Source of the DNA: Bacteroidota bacterium
Lineage (GTDB): Bacteria > Bacteroidota > Rhodothermia > Rhodothermales > UBA10348
Direction: 5' to 3'
Assembly: GCA_024640835.1 (NCBI GenBank)
Contig: JAHEEH010000140.1
Span: 1 to 5,889 of the forward strand
Length of the DNA stretch: 5,889 nt
The notes under the pieces are model-generated. The model did no database searches. It saw only the letters and a program-made list of their open reading frames with translations, and was not told the origin of the DNA. Both the position numbers and the translations under genes were made by a program. Shown in pieces: positions 1 to 5,889 of the stretch (the stretch's first letter is position 1; every line of letters starts with the position of its first letter).

Positions 1-1
1 G

Positions 2-340
2 AACATCCTCCTCGCCTCGGTCAGCGAGCGCACCCGGGAGATCGGGATCCGGAAGTCGATGGGAGCGCGGGCGCGCGACATCCGGCGGCAGTTCCTGGCG
101 GAAGCCGTCGCCATCGCCTCGGTCGGCAGCGCCCTCGGGATCGTGCTGGGCATGGGGGGAGCGCTGGCCGCGACGGCGATCATCCGCTCCATGACCGACG
201 CCCCCGTCCACGCCGCGTTCACCTGGCCATCCATCGCCGTCGCTGCGGGTGCGGCCATCACCGTCGGCCTCGTGTTCGGCACCTATCCTGCGCGCAAGGC
301 CGCGCGACTCTCGCCGATCGACGCCATTCGCCACGAGTGA
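2..340 (+). CDS. ABC transporter permease, MacB/FtsX type (C-terminal fragment)
   Basis: This is the 3' end of a gene that begins before the window; 112 codons are visible, ending in TGA at 338-340. The protein would be the membrane subunit of a MacB-like ABC system, which couples cytoplasmic ATP hydrolysis to periplasmic movement of lipoproteins, peptides or drugs. The visible part opens with the family hallmark SERTREIGIRKSMGA, the cytoplasmic loop after a transmembrane helix. Two hydrophobic segments follow (about residues 35-62 and 75-95). It ends in the typical YPARKAARLSPIDAIRHE tail, so the C terminus is intact. The ATPase and the periplasmic domain lie outside the window, so substrate and exact subfamily cannot be named. 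The next gene starts 113 bp downstream, so co-transcription is uncertain. Confidence 0.93.
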   Translation, partial: NILLASVSERTREIGIRKSMGARARDIRRQFLAEAVAIASVGSALGIVLGMGGALAATAIIRSMTDAPVHAAFTWPSIAVAAGAAITVGLVFGTYPARKAARLSPIDAIRHE

Positions 341-453
341 CCTCCCTGTGCAGGACCCGGGAACGCCCGTCGACGGACAAGGCCGGAGGCCACCATGCTT
401 CGTCCGGAGATCGGGACCGCATACCGGCCGGCCTGCCATCAGGAAACGATACC

Positions 454-1065
454 ATGATCCGACGCTTTCACTTCGTGCTCACGCTCCTCGCGGTGCTTCC
501 GTGCACCGCCTCCTTCGGAAGACAGGCGGCCGTTCCCCTGTTCAACGGGACGGACCTCGCGGGCTGGCAGATCCACGGCACCGAGGAGTGGTACGTCGAT
601 GACGGCACGCTCGTCTGCGAGAGCGGCCCGGACGCGGGGTACGGGTACCTGGCCACGGACCAGGTCTTCGGAGACTTCGACCTGGAGGTCGATTTCCTGC
701 AGGAGGCGAACGGGAACAGCGGGGTGTTCTTCCGGTCGTGGGTCACCGGAACACGCATCCGGGGATGGCAGGCGGAGGTGGCGCCGCCCGGCCACGCGAC
801 CGGCGGGATCTACGAGTCCTATGGCCGGGGCTGGCTCGCCCGCCCGGATTCGAGCGACGAGGTCGCGGCCTTTCGCCCCGGCGACTGGAACCGGCTTCGC
901 GTGCGCGTCGTCGGCGGGCTCGTCCAGACGTGGCTCAACGGAGTCCCGATGGTCGAGTTCGAGGATCCGGCCATCGCAGAGGCCACCGGCCGCGTCGCCC
1001 TCCAGATTCACGACGGCGGAGGCATTCGCGTACGATGGCGTCGGCTCGTTATCATTCCGCTCTGA
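454..1065 (+). CDS. Secreted DUF1080 (3-keto-disaccharide hydrolase-like) protein
   Basis: A 203-residue protein with a Sec signal peptide (Arg-rich start, hydrophobic residues 5-19, cleavage probably near residue 22-24), so likely periplasmic. Cys17 follows a Pro and is not a lipobox. Residues 28-202 match the DUF1080 pattern: LFNGTDLAGW at the start, a W-x-V-x-DGTLVC strand, FGDFDLEVDFLQEANGNSGV, GGIYESYGRGW, and a late WNRLRVRVVGGLVQTWLNG strand. This is a concanavalin-like beta-sandwich. Characterised family members hydrolyse or bind 3-keto-glycosides or other carbohydrates, but many are untested, so the substrate here is unknown. ATG 454 was chosen because AGGAAA lies 7 nt upstream and the signal peptide begins there. 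An in-frame GTG at 337 would put 39 uncharacteristic residues before it. The S9 peptidase starts 20 bp downstream, suggesting one transcript. Confidence 0.9.
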   Translation: MIRRFHFVLTLLAVLPCTASFGRQAAVPLFNGTDLAGWQIHGTEEWYVDDGTLVCESGPDAGYGYLATDQVFGDFDLEVDFLQEANGNSGVFFRSWVTGTRIRGWQAEVAPPGHATGGIYESYGRGWLARPDSSDEVAAFRPGDWNRLRVRVVGGLVQTWLNGVPMVEFEDPAIAEATGRVALQIHDGGGIRVRWRRLVIIPL

Positions 1066-1085
1066 AACCTCTCCGCAAGCGCGCC

Positions 1086-3167
1086 ATGCATCGCACCAGT
1101 CTGCTACCCGGCCTCGTCCTGCTCGTCGCATCCAGCGGGGCGGCCTCGGGCCAGGACATCCACCGATTCGAGCTTCGGGACGTGTTCGAACTCGAGGTGG
1201 CCTCGGACCCCCAGATCTCGCCCGACGGATACGAGATCGCGTACGTGCGGCGGGGATTCGACGTGATGAAGGACGGATCGCGGACGGCCCTCTGGATGGC
1301 GTCCATCGACGGAAGCCGGACCCGCCCGCTGACCGACGGTACGTACGCCGTCTCTCAGCCGAGGTGGTCGCCCGATGGAACGCGACTGGCCTACGTGGCC
1401 AGCAAGGACGAGAGGAGCCAGGTGTTCGTGCGGTGGATGGACACCGGCGACACCGTCGAGCTCACCGACCTGGAACGCGGCCCCGGTGGCATCGCCTGGT
1501 CTCCGGATGGCAGCAGGATCGCCTTTTCGATGTTCGTACCCGAACCGTCGCCCATCGTAAAGCCCGAGATGCCCTCCCCACCCGAGGGGGCCGACTGGGG
1601 CCCGGCATGGACCGTCATCGACGAGATGGAGTATCGCTCCGACGGGTCCGGGTATACCCGGGAGGGCCATCGCCACTATTTCTGGATTCCGGCCGACGGG
1701 GGCACTGCGTCCCGGATCACGCGTGACGACTGTGAGCACGGCGGAACGCCGTCGTGGACACCGGACGGACTCGGTCTCGTCTACTCTGCGAACTGCCACG
1801 AGCATCCCGAGGACGAGCCGCTGAACTCGGAGATCTACCGGGTCGACGTCGCCACCGGGACCGTGCAGCCGCTCACGGACCGTCTCGGCCCGGATTCCTC
1901 GCCGACGGTGTCGGCGGACGGGCGCATCGCGTACACGGGGTTCGATGACCGGTACCAGGGGCACCAGTCGGCGCACCTGTACGTGATGGACGCGGATGGA
2001 ACGAACCGCAGGAACCTGCTTCCCGGACTGGATCGATCCGTCTCCGACCCGGAATGGAGCCTGGACGGAAGGCGTCTCTACTTCCAGTACGACGACCAGG
2101 GGGTGACCCGGATCGCGTTCACCTCCCCGGACGGGCGCGTCAACGACCTCGACGTCGCCGCCGGGGGGCTGTCGCTCGGCCGACCCTACGCGGCCGCGCA
2201 GTACGACGTATCTCCCGACGGCACGGTCGCGTTCACCATGGGAACGACGGACCGGCCGGCCGACCTGGCCGCGGTGCGCGAAGGCCGCGACCCGGTGCAG
2301 CTGACGTGGCTCAACGAGGACCTCCTGGGCGCGCGAACGCTCGGGGAAGTGGAGGAAATCTGGTACGAATCGTCGTTCGACGGACGGCGCATCCAGGGCT
2401 GGATCGTCCGCCCCCCGGACTTCGACCCGAACCGGCTCTATCCCCTGATCCTGGAAATCCACGGGGGACCGTTTGCGGCCTACGGCCCCCACTTCGCCGC
2501 CGAGATGCAGCTGTACGCGGCGGCGGGCTACGTGGTGCTGTACACGAATCCGAGGGGTTCCACGAGCTACGGCGAGGAGTTCGGCAACCTGATCCACCAC
2601 GCCTATCCGGGGAACGACTATGACGACCTGATGTCGGGGGTGAACGCCGTACTCGAGCTCGGATACGTGGACCCGGATCAGCTGTTCGTGACCGGTGGCT
2701 CGGGAGGCGGTGTCCTCTCCGCGTGGATCGTGGGCAAGACACACCGCTTCAGGGCGGCGGTCGTGCAGAAGCCGGTAATCAACTGGTACAGCTTCGTGCT
2801 CTATTCGGACAACATCGCCTTCTTCCACCGCTACTGGTTTCCCGGCCCGCCGTGGGAGCAGGCGGACCACTACATGGCCCGATCCCCGATCTCCCTCGCG
2901 GGCAACGTGTCCACGCCGACGATGCTGATCACGGGCGAGGAGGACTTCCGCACCCCGATCCCCGAGTCGGAGCAGTTCTATGCCGCCCTCAAGATCCGTG
3001 GCGTGGACGCCGCGCTCGTGCGCGTTCCGGACGCTTCCCACGGCATCGCGAACCGGCCCAGCAACCTGGTGGCCGAGGTCGCCCACGTGCTGGCCTGGTT
3101 CGATCGATACCGATCGGGGCCCGGAGGCGACGCACGGCGGCCCGACGGACGGCCTCGGGGATGGTGA
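1086..3167 (+). CDS. S9 family (prolyl oligopeptidase-type) serine peptidase, secreted
   Basis: A 693-residue exopeptidase/oligopeptidase expected in the periplasm, cleaving short peptides or acyl-peptides. After a signal peptide (about residues 1-22), residues 30-415 form a beta-propeller with repeated PD40/WD40-like motifs (ISPDGYEIAY, WSPDGTRLAY, WSPDGSRIAF, WTPDGLGLVY, VSPDGTVAF). Residues from about 426 form the alpha/beta-hydrolase domain. It has the oxyanion HGGP (459-462), nucleophile Ser539 in TGGSGGG, Asp620 in GEEDFRTP and His652 in DASHGI, so the enzyme looks active. The nucleophile elbow has Gly where many relatives have Tyr (GGSYGG). Length fits the acylaminoacyl-peptidase/DPP-like branch. 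The last 18 residues are a polar tail rich in Gly, Arg and Pro. No clear ribosome site precedes ATG 1086. An in-frame ATG at 1035, with GGAGG 12 nt upstream, would overlap the DUF1080 gene and add 17 basic residues, so the start is uncertain. Confidence 0.95.
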   Translation: MHRTSLLPGLVLLVASSGAASGQDIHRFELRDVFELEVASDPQISPDGYEIAYVRRGFDVMKDGSRTALWMASIDGSRTRPLTDGTYAVSQPRWSPDGTRLAYVASKDERSQVFVRWMDTGDTVELTDLERGPGGIAWSPDGSRIAFSMFVPEPSPIVKPEMPSPPEGADWGPAWTVIDEMEYRSDGSGYTREGHRHYFWIPADGGTASRITRDDCEHGGTPSWTPDGLGLVYSANCHEHPEDEPLNSEIYRVDVATGTVQPLTDRLGPDSSPTVSADGRIAYTGFDDRYQGHQSAHLYVMDADGTNRRNLLPGLDRSVSDPEWSLDGRRLYFQYDDQGVTRIAFTSPDGRVNDLDVAAGGLSLGRPYAAAQYDVSPDGTVAFTMGTTDRPADLAAVREGRDPVQLTWLNEDLLGARTLGEVEEIWYESSFDGRRIQGWIVRPPDFDPNRLYPLILEIHGGPFAAYGPHFAAEMQLYAAAGYVVLYTNPRGSTSYGEEFGNLIHHAYPGNDYDDLMSGVNAVLELGYVDPDQLFVTGGSGGGVLSAWIVGKTHRFRAAVVQKPVINWYSFVLYSDNIAFFHRYWFPGPPWEQADHYMARSPISLAGNVSTPTMLITGEEDFRTPIPESEQFYAALKIRGVDAALVRVPDASHGIANRPSNLVAEVAHVLAWFDRYRSGPGGDARRPDGRPRGW

Positions 3168-3187
3168 AAGTGCCTTCCCGGCACTTT
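3167..3187 (+). terminator. Probable intrinsic terminator after the S9 peptidase gene
   Basis: A perfect 8-bp inverted repeat, AAAGTGCC-TTCCC-GGCACTTT, with a 5-nt loop. Its first base is the last base of the peptidase stop codon. The stem has a GC-rich top and an A/T base, so the descending arm ends in TTT and continues TAAT. The U-tract is short, so termination strength is uncertain. It is nearly symmetric and could work from either strand, but I see no convergent gene on the right. Confidence 0.6.
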
Positions 3188-3336
3188 AATCCATCTCTAA
3201 TGGACCGCAAGAAACTGCACGTGAGCCACGCGTTTACGGCACCCGAGACGGTTACATCCGCGTCCGGCAGCTGCGGCATCTTCCCGCGCACCCCCGGAAA
3301 GCGCGTCCGTCCAACACGTTCGTGACGAATCCCTCC

Positions 3337-3486
3337 ATGTCTCCCGTAGCCCAGAAGGTCGGGCAAGCGGGGCACGACTCAGGGTCCAACCAGAAAGACC
3401 GGCAGGCTCGTGCCGCATTCCTGTTCCTGATGCTCGTCCTCGCCGCCGCCCTGGTGACCATGATCGTGCTTCCGTTTCTCGGATAG
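3337..3486 (+). CDS. Possible small single-pass membrane protein (49 aa)
   Basis: ATG 3337 opens a 49-codon frame ending in TAG at 3484-3486. The product has a polar, charged N-terminal half (MSPVAQKVGQAGHDSGS, then a stretch with Lys, Asp and several Arg). One strongly hydrophobic helix (FLFLMLVLAAALVTMIVLPFL, about residues 28-48) runs to the end. By the positive-inside rule the N terminus would be cytoplasmic. I do not recognise the family. There is no good Shine-Dalgarno sequence, and a GTG five codons upstream (3322) is an alternative start. The frame stays open back to 3190 without an ATG, so a longer product with an unusual start cannot be excluded. The well-formed helix is the main argument for a gene; chance in GC-rich DNA or a degraded N terminus of a larger membrane protein are the alternatives. 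Confidence 0.4.
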   Translation: MSPVAQKVGQAGHDSGSNQKDRQARAAFLFLMLVLAAALVTMIVLPFLG

Positions 3487-3490
3487 CCGG

Positions 3491-3520
3491 TTCCAGAGGT
3501 CTGCGCCCGATCCCTATCTT
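3491..3520 (+). promoter_or_regulatory. Weak promoter-like sequence upstream of the envelope cluster
   Basis: TTCCAG (3491-3496) and TATCTT (3515-3520) are separated by 18 bp and match the sigma-70 -35 and -10 boxes at 3 and 4 of 6 positions. They lie about 75 bp before the lipoprotein start, just after the possible small membrane gene and before the inverted repeats. The placement is right for a promoter of the lipoprotein/L,D-transpeptidase cluster, but the match is weak and the host consensus is unknown. Confidence 0.25.
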
Positions 3521-3594
3521 GTTCCGGTTGGGTTAAATGGACCCGCCGGTGATCATTAACCGGTCTCCCCGCGAGGCCACCCCCGGAAGCTTCG

Positions 3595-4203
3595 ATGAAC
3601 CACCGTTATTCCCGTCTCCTGCTCCTCGCCGCATCGGCCGTCCTCTTCGCAGCCTGTGCCAAGGCTCCGGAGCAGGCGGTCACCGCAGCCCGCGACGCCC
3701 TCACGGCCGCCCGGGACGCAGAAGCTGACCAGTATGTCTCCGAACTCTATGTCGTGGCGGCCGATTCCTTCGCCGCCGCCGAAGCCGAGATCGAGACCCA
3801 GAACGCACGGAACGCCTTCACCCGGAACTACGACCGGGCCGACGCGCTCCTGGCGTTCGCCACCGAAACGGCCCAGATCGCCCTCACGCGTGTCGCCGAT
3901 GAGAAGGAGGCCGTTCGCGTCGCGAACGAGGCCCTGTTCGTGGAGACCGACGCCGTCCTGGCCCGGGTCGCCACGCTCATGACGCAGGCCCCCGTCGGCA
4001 AGGACGGCAATCTCGCGCTCGCGTCCATCCGTGAGGATGCCACGCTGGCCGGCGCGTCTCTCGAGGAGGCCCGTGCCGCCCAGGTCGAAGGGGATTTCGT
4101 GCGCGCGGGTGCCATCGCTTCGGCAGCGCTCGAAAAGGGCCAGTCCCTTGCCGCAGAGCTCGAAACTGCGATCGTGGCGAGTGGACGACGCCCCCGCGGC
4201 TGA
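3595..4203 (+). CDS. DUF4398-like helical lipoprotein
   Basis: A 202-residue predicted lipoprotein. It has a basic start, hydrophobic residues 8-18 and a lipobox-like FAAC with Cys21 as the acylation site (Phe at -3 is slightly unusual). The mature part is Ala/Glu/Arg-rich and almost certainly all helical. It is built of motifs such as AARDALTAARDAEADQY followed by a second helical pair containing RNYDRADALL, the layout of DUF4398 lipoproteins. Residues 29-99 align without gaps to residues 32-102 of the next gene's product. Neither tryptophan nor any cysteine after Cys21 is present. The C terminus (SGRRPRG) lacks the terminal Lys by which Braun lipoprotein is cross-linked to murein. GGAAG lies 5 nt before the ATG, a good ribosome site. 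Next to two L,D-transpeptidases, it is probably an outer-membrane or periplasmic partner in wall maintenance (inference). No enzymatic activity is suggested. Confidence 0.85.
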   Translation: MNHRYSRLLLLAASAVLFAACAKAPEQAVTAARDALTAARDAEADQYVSELYVVAADSFAAAEAEIETQNARNAFTRNYDRADALLAFATETAQIALTRVADEKEAVRVANEALFVETDAVLARVATLMTQAPVGKDGNLALASIREDATLAGASLEEARAAQVEGDFVRAGAIASAALEKGQSLAAELETAIVASGRRPRG

Positions 4204-4222
4204 TTCACCATCCATAGGAACC

Positions 4223-4257
4223 CGATGCCCCGATTGCGCCCTGCAGTCGGGGCATCG
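4223..4257 (+). terminator. Strong hairpin between lipoprotein and L,D-transpeptidase genes (terminator or attenuator)
   Basis: A perfect 11-bp inverted repeat, CGATGCCCCGA (4223-4233) and TCGGGGCATCG (4247-4257), with a 13-nt loop. Three further pairs (GAA/TTC) form after a 2-nt bulge. It starts 19 nt after the lipoprotein stop codon and is followed by TTCATT rather than a proper T-tract. It could reduce read-through so that the lipoprotein is made in excess over the enzymes, or stabilise the upstream mRNA end. It contains ATG 4225, the upstream in-frame start option of the next gene, and its base overlaps the AGGAA that would serve that start. Confidence 0.55.
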
Positions 4258-4278
4258 TTCATTGCGAGCATTTCCCGG

Positions 4279-5376
4279 ATGAGCCGTCGTACGATCATTG
4301 CCGGTCTGTTCCTCGTCGTCGCGGTCCTCGGCGTCGTCTGGTGGCTCGCCGATCCGGTCCCGGAGGACGGCCTGAACAGGGCGCGACGTGCGCTGGCCGA
4401 CGCCCGCCGCGCCTCCGCCGAGGAATACGCGCCGGAGGAATTCAGCCGTGCGCAGGCCGCGTGGGATGCGACGCTCGTCCTGGTTCGATCCGAGGGCGAC
4501 CTCATCGCTCCTCTCCGGTCGTTCGACAGCGTCCGGGTCCAGGTCGACCGCGTCGTCGAAGCGGCACGGAGGGCCGGTTCCCGCGCACGGCACGTCGCGG
4601 ATTCCCTGAGGGGCATCCTGGGGACGACCGGGAGGATCGCCGACGAGCAACACTCGAAGCTGGAACGCGCGGCTGGACACTACCCGATTTCGTATGTGGA
4701 CCGGGACGCGCTTTCGCGTGCCCGCGAATACCGGTCTCACCGGGACGCGGCGACCGAGTCCGGCCGCCTGTTTCTTGCCGTCGAACTGGCGCAGCGTCAG
4801 CAGAGCGTGCTCGAGAGCGCACAGGCGGCCCTGGAGGGCCGCCTCGAGCCCGTCGTCGCGATGGTCCCCCGCTGGCAGGAGTCCGTGCGCAGGCTCGAGG
4901 CCTCCGGGAAGACCCCGTTCGTCGTGGTGGACAAGTCCGCCCGCTCCCTCTACGTGCACCGGCAGGGCCGTGTGGACTCCTTTCGCGTCGAGTTCGGTCG
5001 GAACTGGCTCGGCCCCAAGCGCGTGGAGGGAGACAACGCAACCCCTGAAGGGGAATACCGCGTGGTGCGCCGACTGGGGCGCGGCGAGACCTCCTATCAC
5101 CGCGCTCTCCTGATCGACTACCCGAACGAGGCCGACCGGACGCGCTTCGAACGGGCACGCCGCGACGGCACGTTGCCGCGCAGCGCCCGCATAGGCGGTT
5201 CGATCGAGCTGCACGGCGGCGGTGGCCGTTCCGTCGATTGGACCGACGGATGCGTTGCCCTGGAAGACCGGGCCATGGAGCGCCTGTTCGAACTGGTGCC
5301 GGTCGGCACCCCCGTTCTGATTGCCGGATCCCTCACCAGCGACCTGCCCTATGTCGACCATGCCTCCGACCACTGA
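4279..5376 (+). CDS. Membrane-anchored YkuD L,D-transpeptidase with N-terminal DUF4398-like helical module
   Basis: A 365-residue enzyme expected to form or exchange peptidoglycan cross-links, or attach proteins to murein, in the periplasm. Residues 1-5 are basic and 6-23 form a membrane anchor. Residues about 32-208 are a helical region homologous to the preceding lipoprotein. Residues about 212-350 are the YkuD catalytic domain, starting TPFVVVDKSARSLYV and including NATPEGEYRV. The active-site loop is HGGGGRSVDWTDGCVAL, with His312, Gly324 and Cys325. Thr322 stands where the common motif has Ser, as in YafK/ErfK-like members with DWT-x-GC. ATG 4279 is preferred because the anchor begins immediately after it and the hairpin ends upstream. 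ATG 4225, with AGGAA 4 nt before it, would add 18 residues but lies inside the hairpin. The next gene overlaps its 3' end. Confidence 0.9.
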   Translation: MSRRTIIAGLFLVVAVLGVVWWLADPVPEDGLNRARRALADARRASAEEYAPEEFSRAQAAWDATLVLVRSEGDLIAPLRSFDSVRVQVDRVVEAARRAGSRARHVADSLRGILGTTGRIADEQHSKLERAAGHYPISYVDRDALSRAREYRSHRDAATESGRLFLAVELAQRQQSVLESAQAALEGRLEPVVAMVPRWQESVRRLEASGKTPFVVVDKSARSLYVHRQGRVDSFRVEFGRNWLGPKRVEGDNATPEGEYRVVRRLGRGETSYHRALLIDYPNEADRTRFERARRDGTLPRSARIGGSIELHGGGGRSVDWTDGCVALEDRAMERLFELVPVGTPVLIAGSLTSDLPYVDHASDH

Positions 5377-5889
5377 CCCGGAGCAGCCGAAAAGCCGGCG
5401 ATCGCACCCCGTGGTGGCGATGCTGGCGCTCGGCCTGGCGTTGCTCGTCGTCGCGACGCTCTCCCTGCACCTCGTTCGCGACGGGGTGGAACGGATGGTG
5501 GGCATGACCCGGCCGACGACGCCTTCCGCCGGTGAGGATTCGACCGTTCTGGCACGCCGGGCGACCACCCTCGGAAGGCGCCTCGACGCCATGAGTCCCA
5601 GGGGCACCTACCTGCTGGTGAGTTCCAGCGACAACCGGTTCACCCTGATGCAGGGCACGGACACGCTGCGCGCCGGCCTCTGCTCCACGGGATCGTACGT
5701 GCATCTGACGGCGGGAGACGGGCGATCCTGGCTGTTCACGACGCCCCGGGGACGACGCACCGTGCTGGAGAAGCGCGTCAGGCCGGTCTGGGCGAAACCC
5801 GACTGGGCCTTCATCGAGTCGGGGGAACCCGTTCCGCCTTCGGGCGCTCCCGAACGGTTCGAGCGCGGGGTGCTGGGCAAGTACGCACT
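5351..5889 (+). CDS. Second YkuD-family L,D-transpeptidase, membrane-anchored (C-terminally cut by window end)
   Basis: The frame opens at ATG 5351, 26 bp inside the previous gene, and is still open at the window end (179 codons seen). ATG 5360 is an equally possible start, and neither has a clear ribosome site, so translational coupling is likely. A basic, polar N terminus leads into one transmembrane helix (about residues 20-42), then a linker rich in Thr, Pro and Arg. From about residue 86 there is a YkuD-like domain: GTYLLVSSSDNRFTLMQG, then FTTPRGRRTVLEKR, VWAKPDWAFIESGEPVPP and ERFERGVLGKYA. That W-x-KPDWAF-x-E-x-GE-PVPP to G-x-LG-x-YA pattern belongs to the YkuD branch in which the catalytic His and Cys follow shortly after. 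They lie outside the window, so activity cannot be confirmed. It is clearly distinct from the preceding enzyme and lacks the DUF4398-like module. Confidence 0.82.
   Translation, partial: MSTMPPTTDPEQPKSRRSHPVVAMLALGLALLVVATLSLHLVRDGVERMVGMTRPTTPSAGEDSTVLARRATTLGRRLDAMSPRGTYLLVSSSDNRFTLMQGTDTLRAGLCSTGSYVHLTAGDGRSWLFTTPRGRRTVLEKRVRPVWAKPDWAFIESGEPVPPSGAPERFERGVLGKYA

Larger units (their letters stand above)
3188..3594. other. 407-bp largely non-coding interval between the two gene groups
   Basis: This interval separates the DUF1080/S9 pair from the envelope cluster. No tRNA, rRNA or recognised riboswitch is evident on either strand. It holds one possible small membrane-protein gene (3337-3486), a weak promoter-like pair (about 3491-3520) and overlapping short inverted repeats between 3524 and 3563. 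Bases 3188-3336 contain only a 41-codon open frame from ATG 3200 with no recognisable protein features. Confidence 0.5.

Noticed and set aside
380..434. AGGCCGG / CCGGCCT inverted repeat between the permease and DUF1080 genes
   Set aside because: The arms are 7 bp, 41 bp apart and made of common GC-rich words. No T-tract follows, so there is no support for a terminator or operator.
337..453. Longer DUF1080 gene starting at GTG 337, overlapping the permease stop codon
   Set aside because: The extra 39 residues are unlike any signal peptide or domain, whereas ATG 454 has AGGAAA 7 nt upstream and begins a normal signal peptide.
599..1726. 375-codon + strand frame overlapping the DUF1080 and S9 genes
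   Set aside because: It is an Arg/Ser-rich out-of-frame translation covering two well-supported genes.
1104..3086. 660-codon minus-strand open frame opposite the S9 peptidase gene
   Set aside because: The + strand has a complete catalytic triad and propeller motifs. The antisense product is Arg/Val/Gly-rich with no family features.
3200..3325. 41-codon frame after the S9 terminator
   Set aside because: No hydrophobic segment, motif or ribosome site. It is more likely chance.
3556..5607. 683-codon open frame on the minus strand across the lipoprotein and transpeptidase genes
   Set aside because: Its translation has no recognisable domain. It is the GC-rich codon-bias shadow of + strand genes that carry clear lipobox and YkuD motifs.

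Overview
The window is GC-rich and gene-dense, with every convincing gene on the + strand. It looks like a chromosomal segment of a Gram-negative bacterium. Signal peptides, a lipobox, a secreted S9 peptidase, a DUF1080 protein and YkuD enzymes of a type common in Gemmatimonadota and neighbouring phyla make a Gemmatimonadota-like host my best guess. That assignment rests on gene style only, because no phylogenetic marker is present. I see no mobile element, CRISPR array, tRNA or rRNA.

Left part (1-3187): the window opens in the last 112 codons of a MacB/FtsX-type ABC transporter permease. After a 113-bp gap come two secreted enzymes 20 bp apart: a DUF1080 protein (3-keto-disaccharide hydrolase / concanavalin-like fold) and a 693-residue S9 prolyl-oligopeptidase-family peptidase with a PD40 propeller and an intact Ser539-Asp620-His652 triad. 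They are probably co-transcribed. A perfect 8-bp hairpin touching the peptidase stop codon probably ends this unit.

Middle (3188-3594): about 400 bp with little coding. It holds a possible 49-residue single-pass membrane protein (3337-3486) that is too short to be sure of, a weak promoter-like pair, and small overlapping inverted repeats ahead of the next gene.

Right part (3595-5889): a cell-envelope cluster. It encodes an Ala-rich helical lipoprotein, an inner-membrane-anchored YkuD L,D-transpeptidase (His312/Cys325), and the start of a second, different membrane-anchored YkuD protein that runs off the window. The lipoprotein and the N-terminal half of the first transpeptidase align without gaps over about 70 residues. 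One DUF4398-like helical module therefore appears both as a free lipoprotein and fused to a peptidoglycan cross-linking enzyme. A strong 11-bp hairpin sits between these two genes, over one of the two possible start codons of the transpeptidase. I infer a small peptidoglycan-remodelling or envelope-tethering system. It is the most interesting content here.
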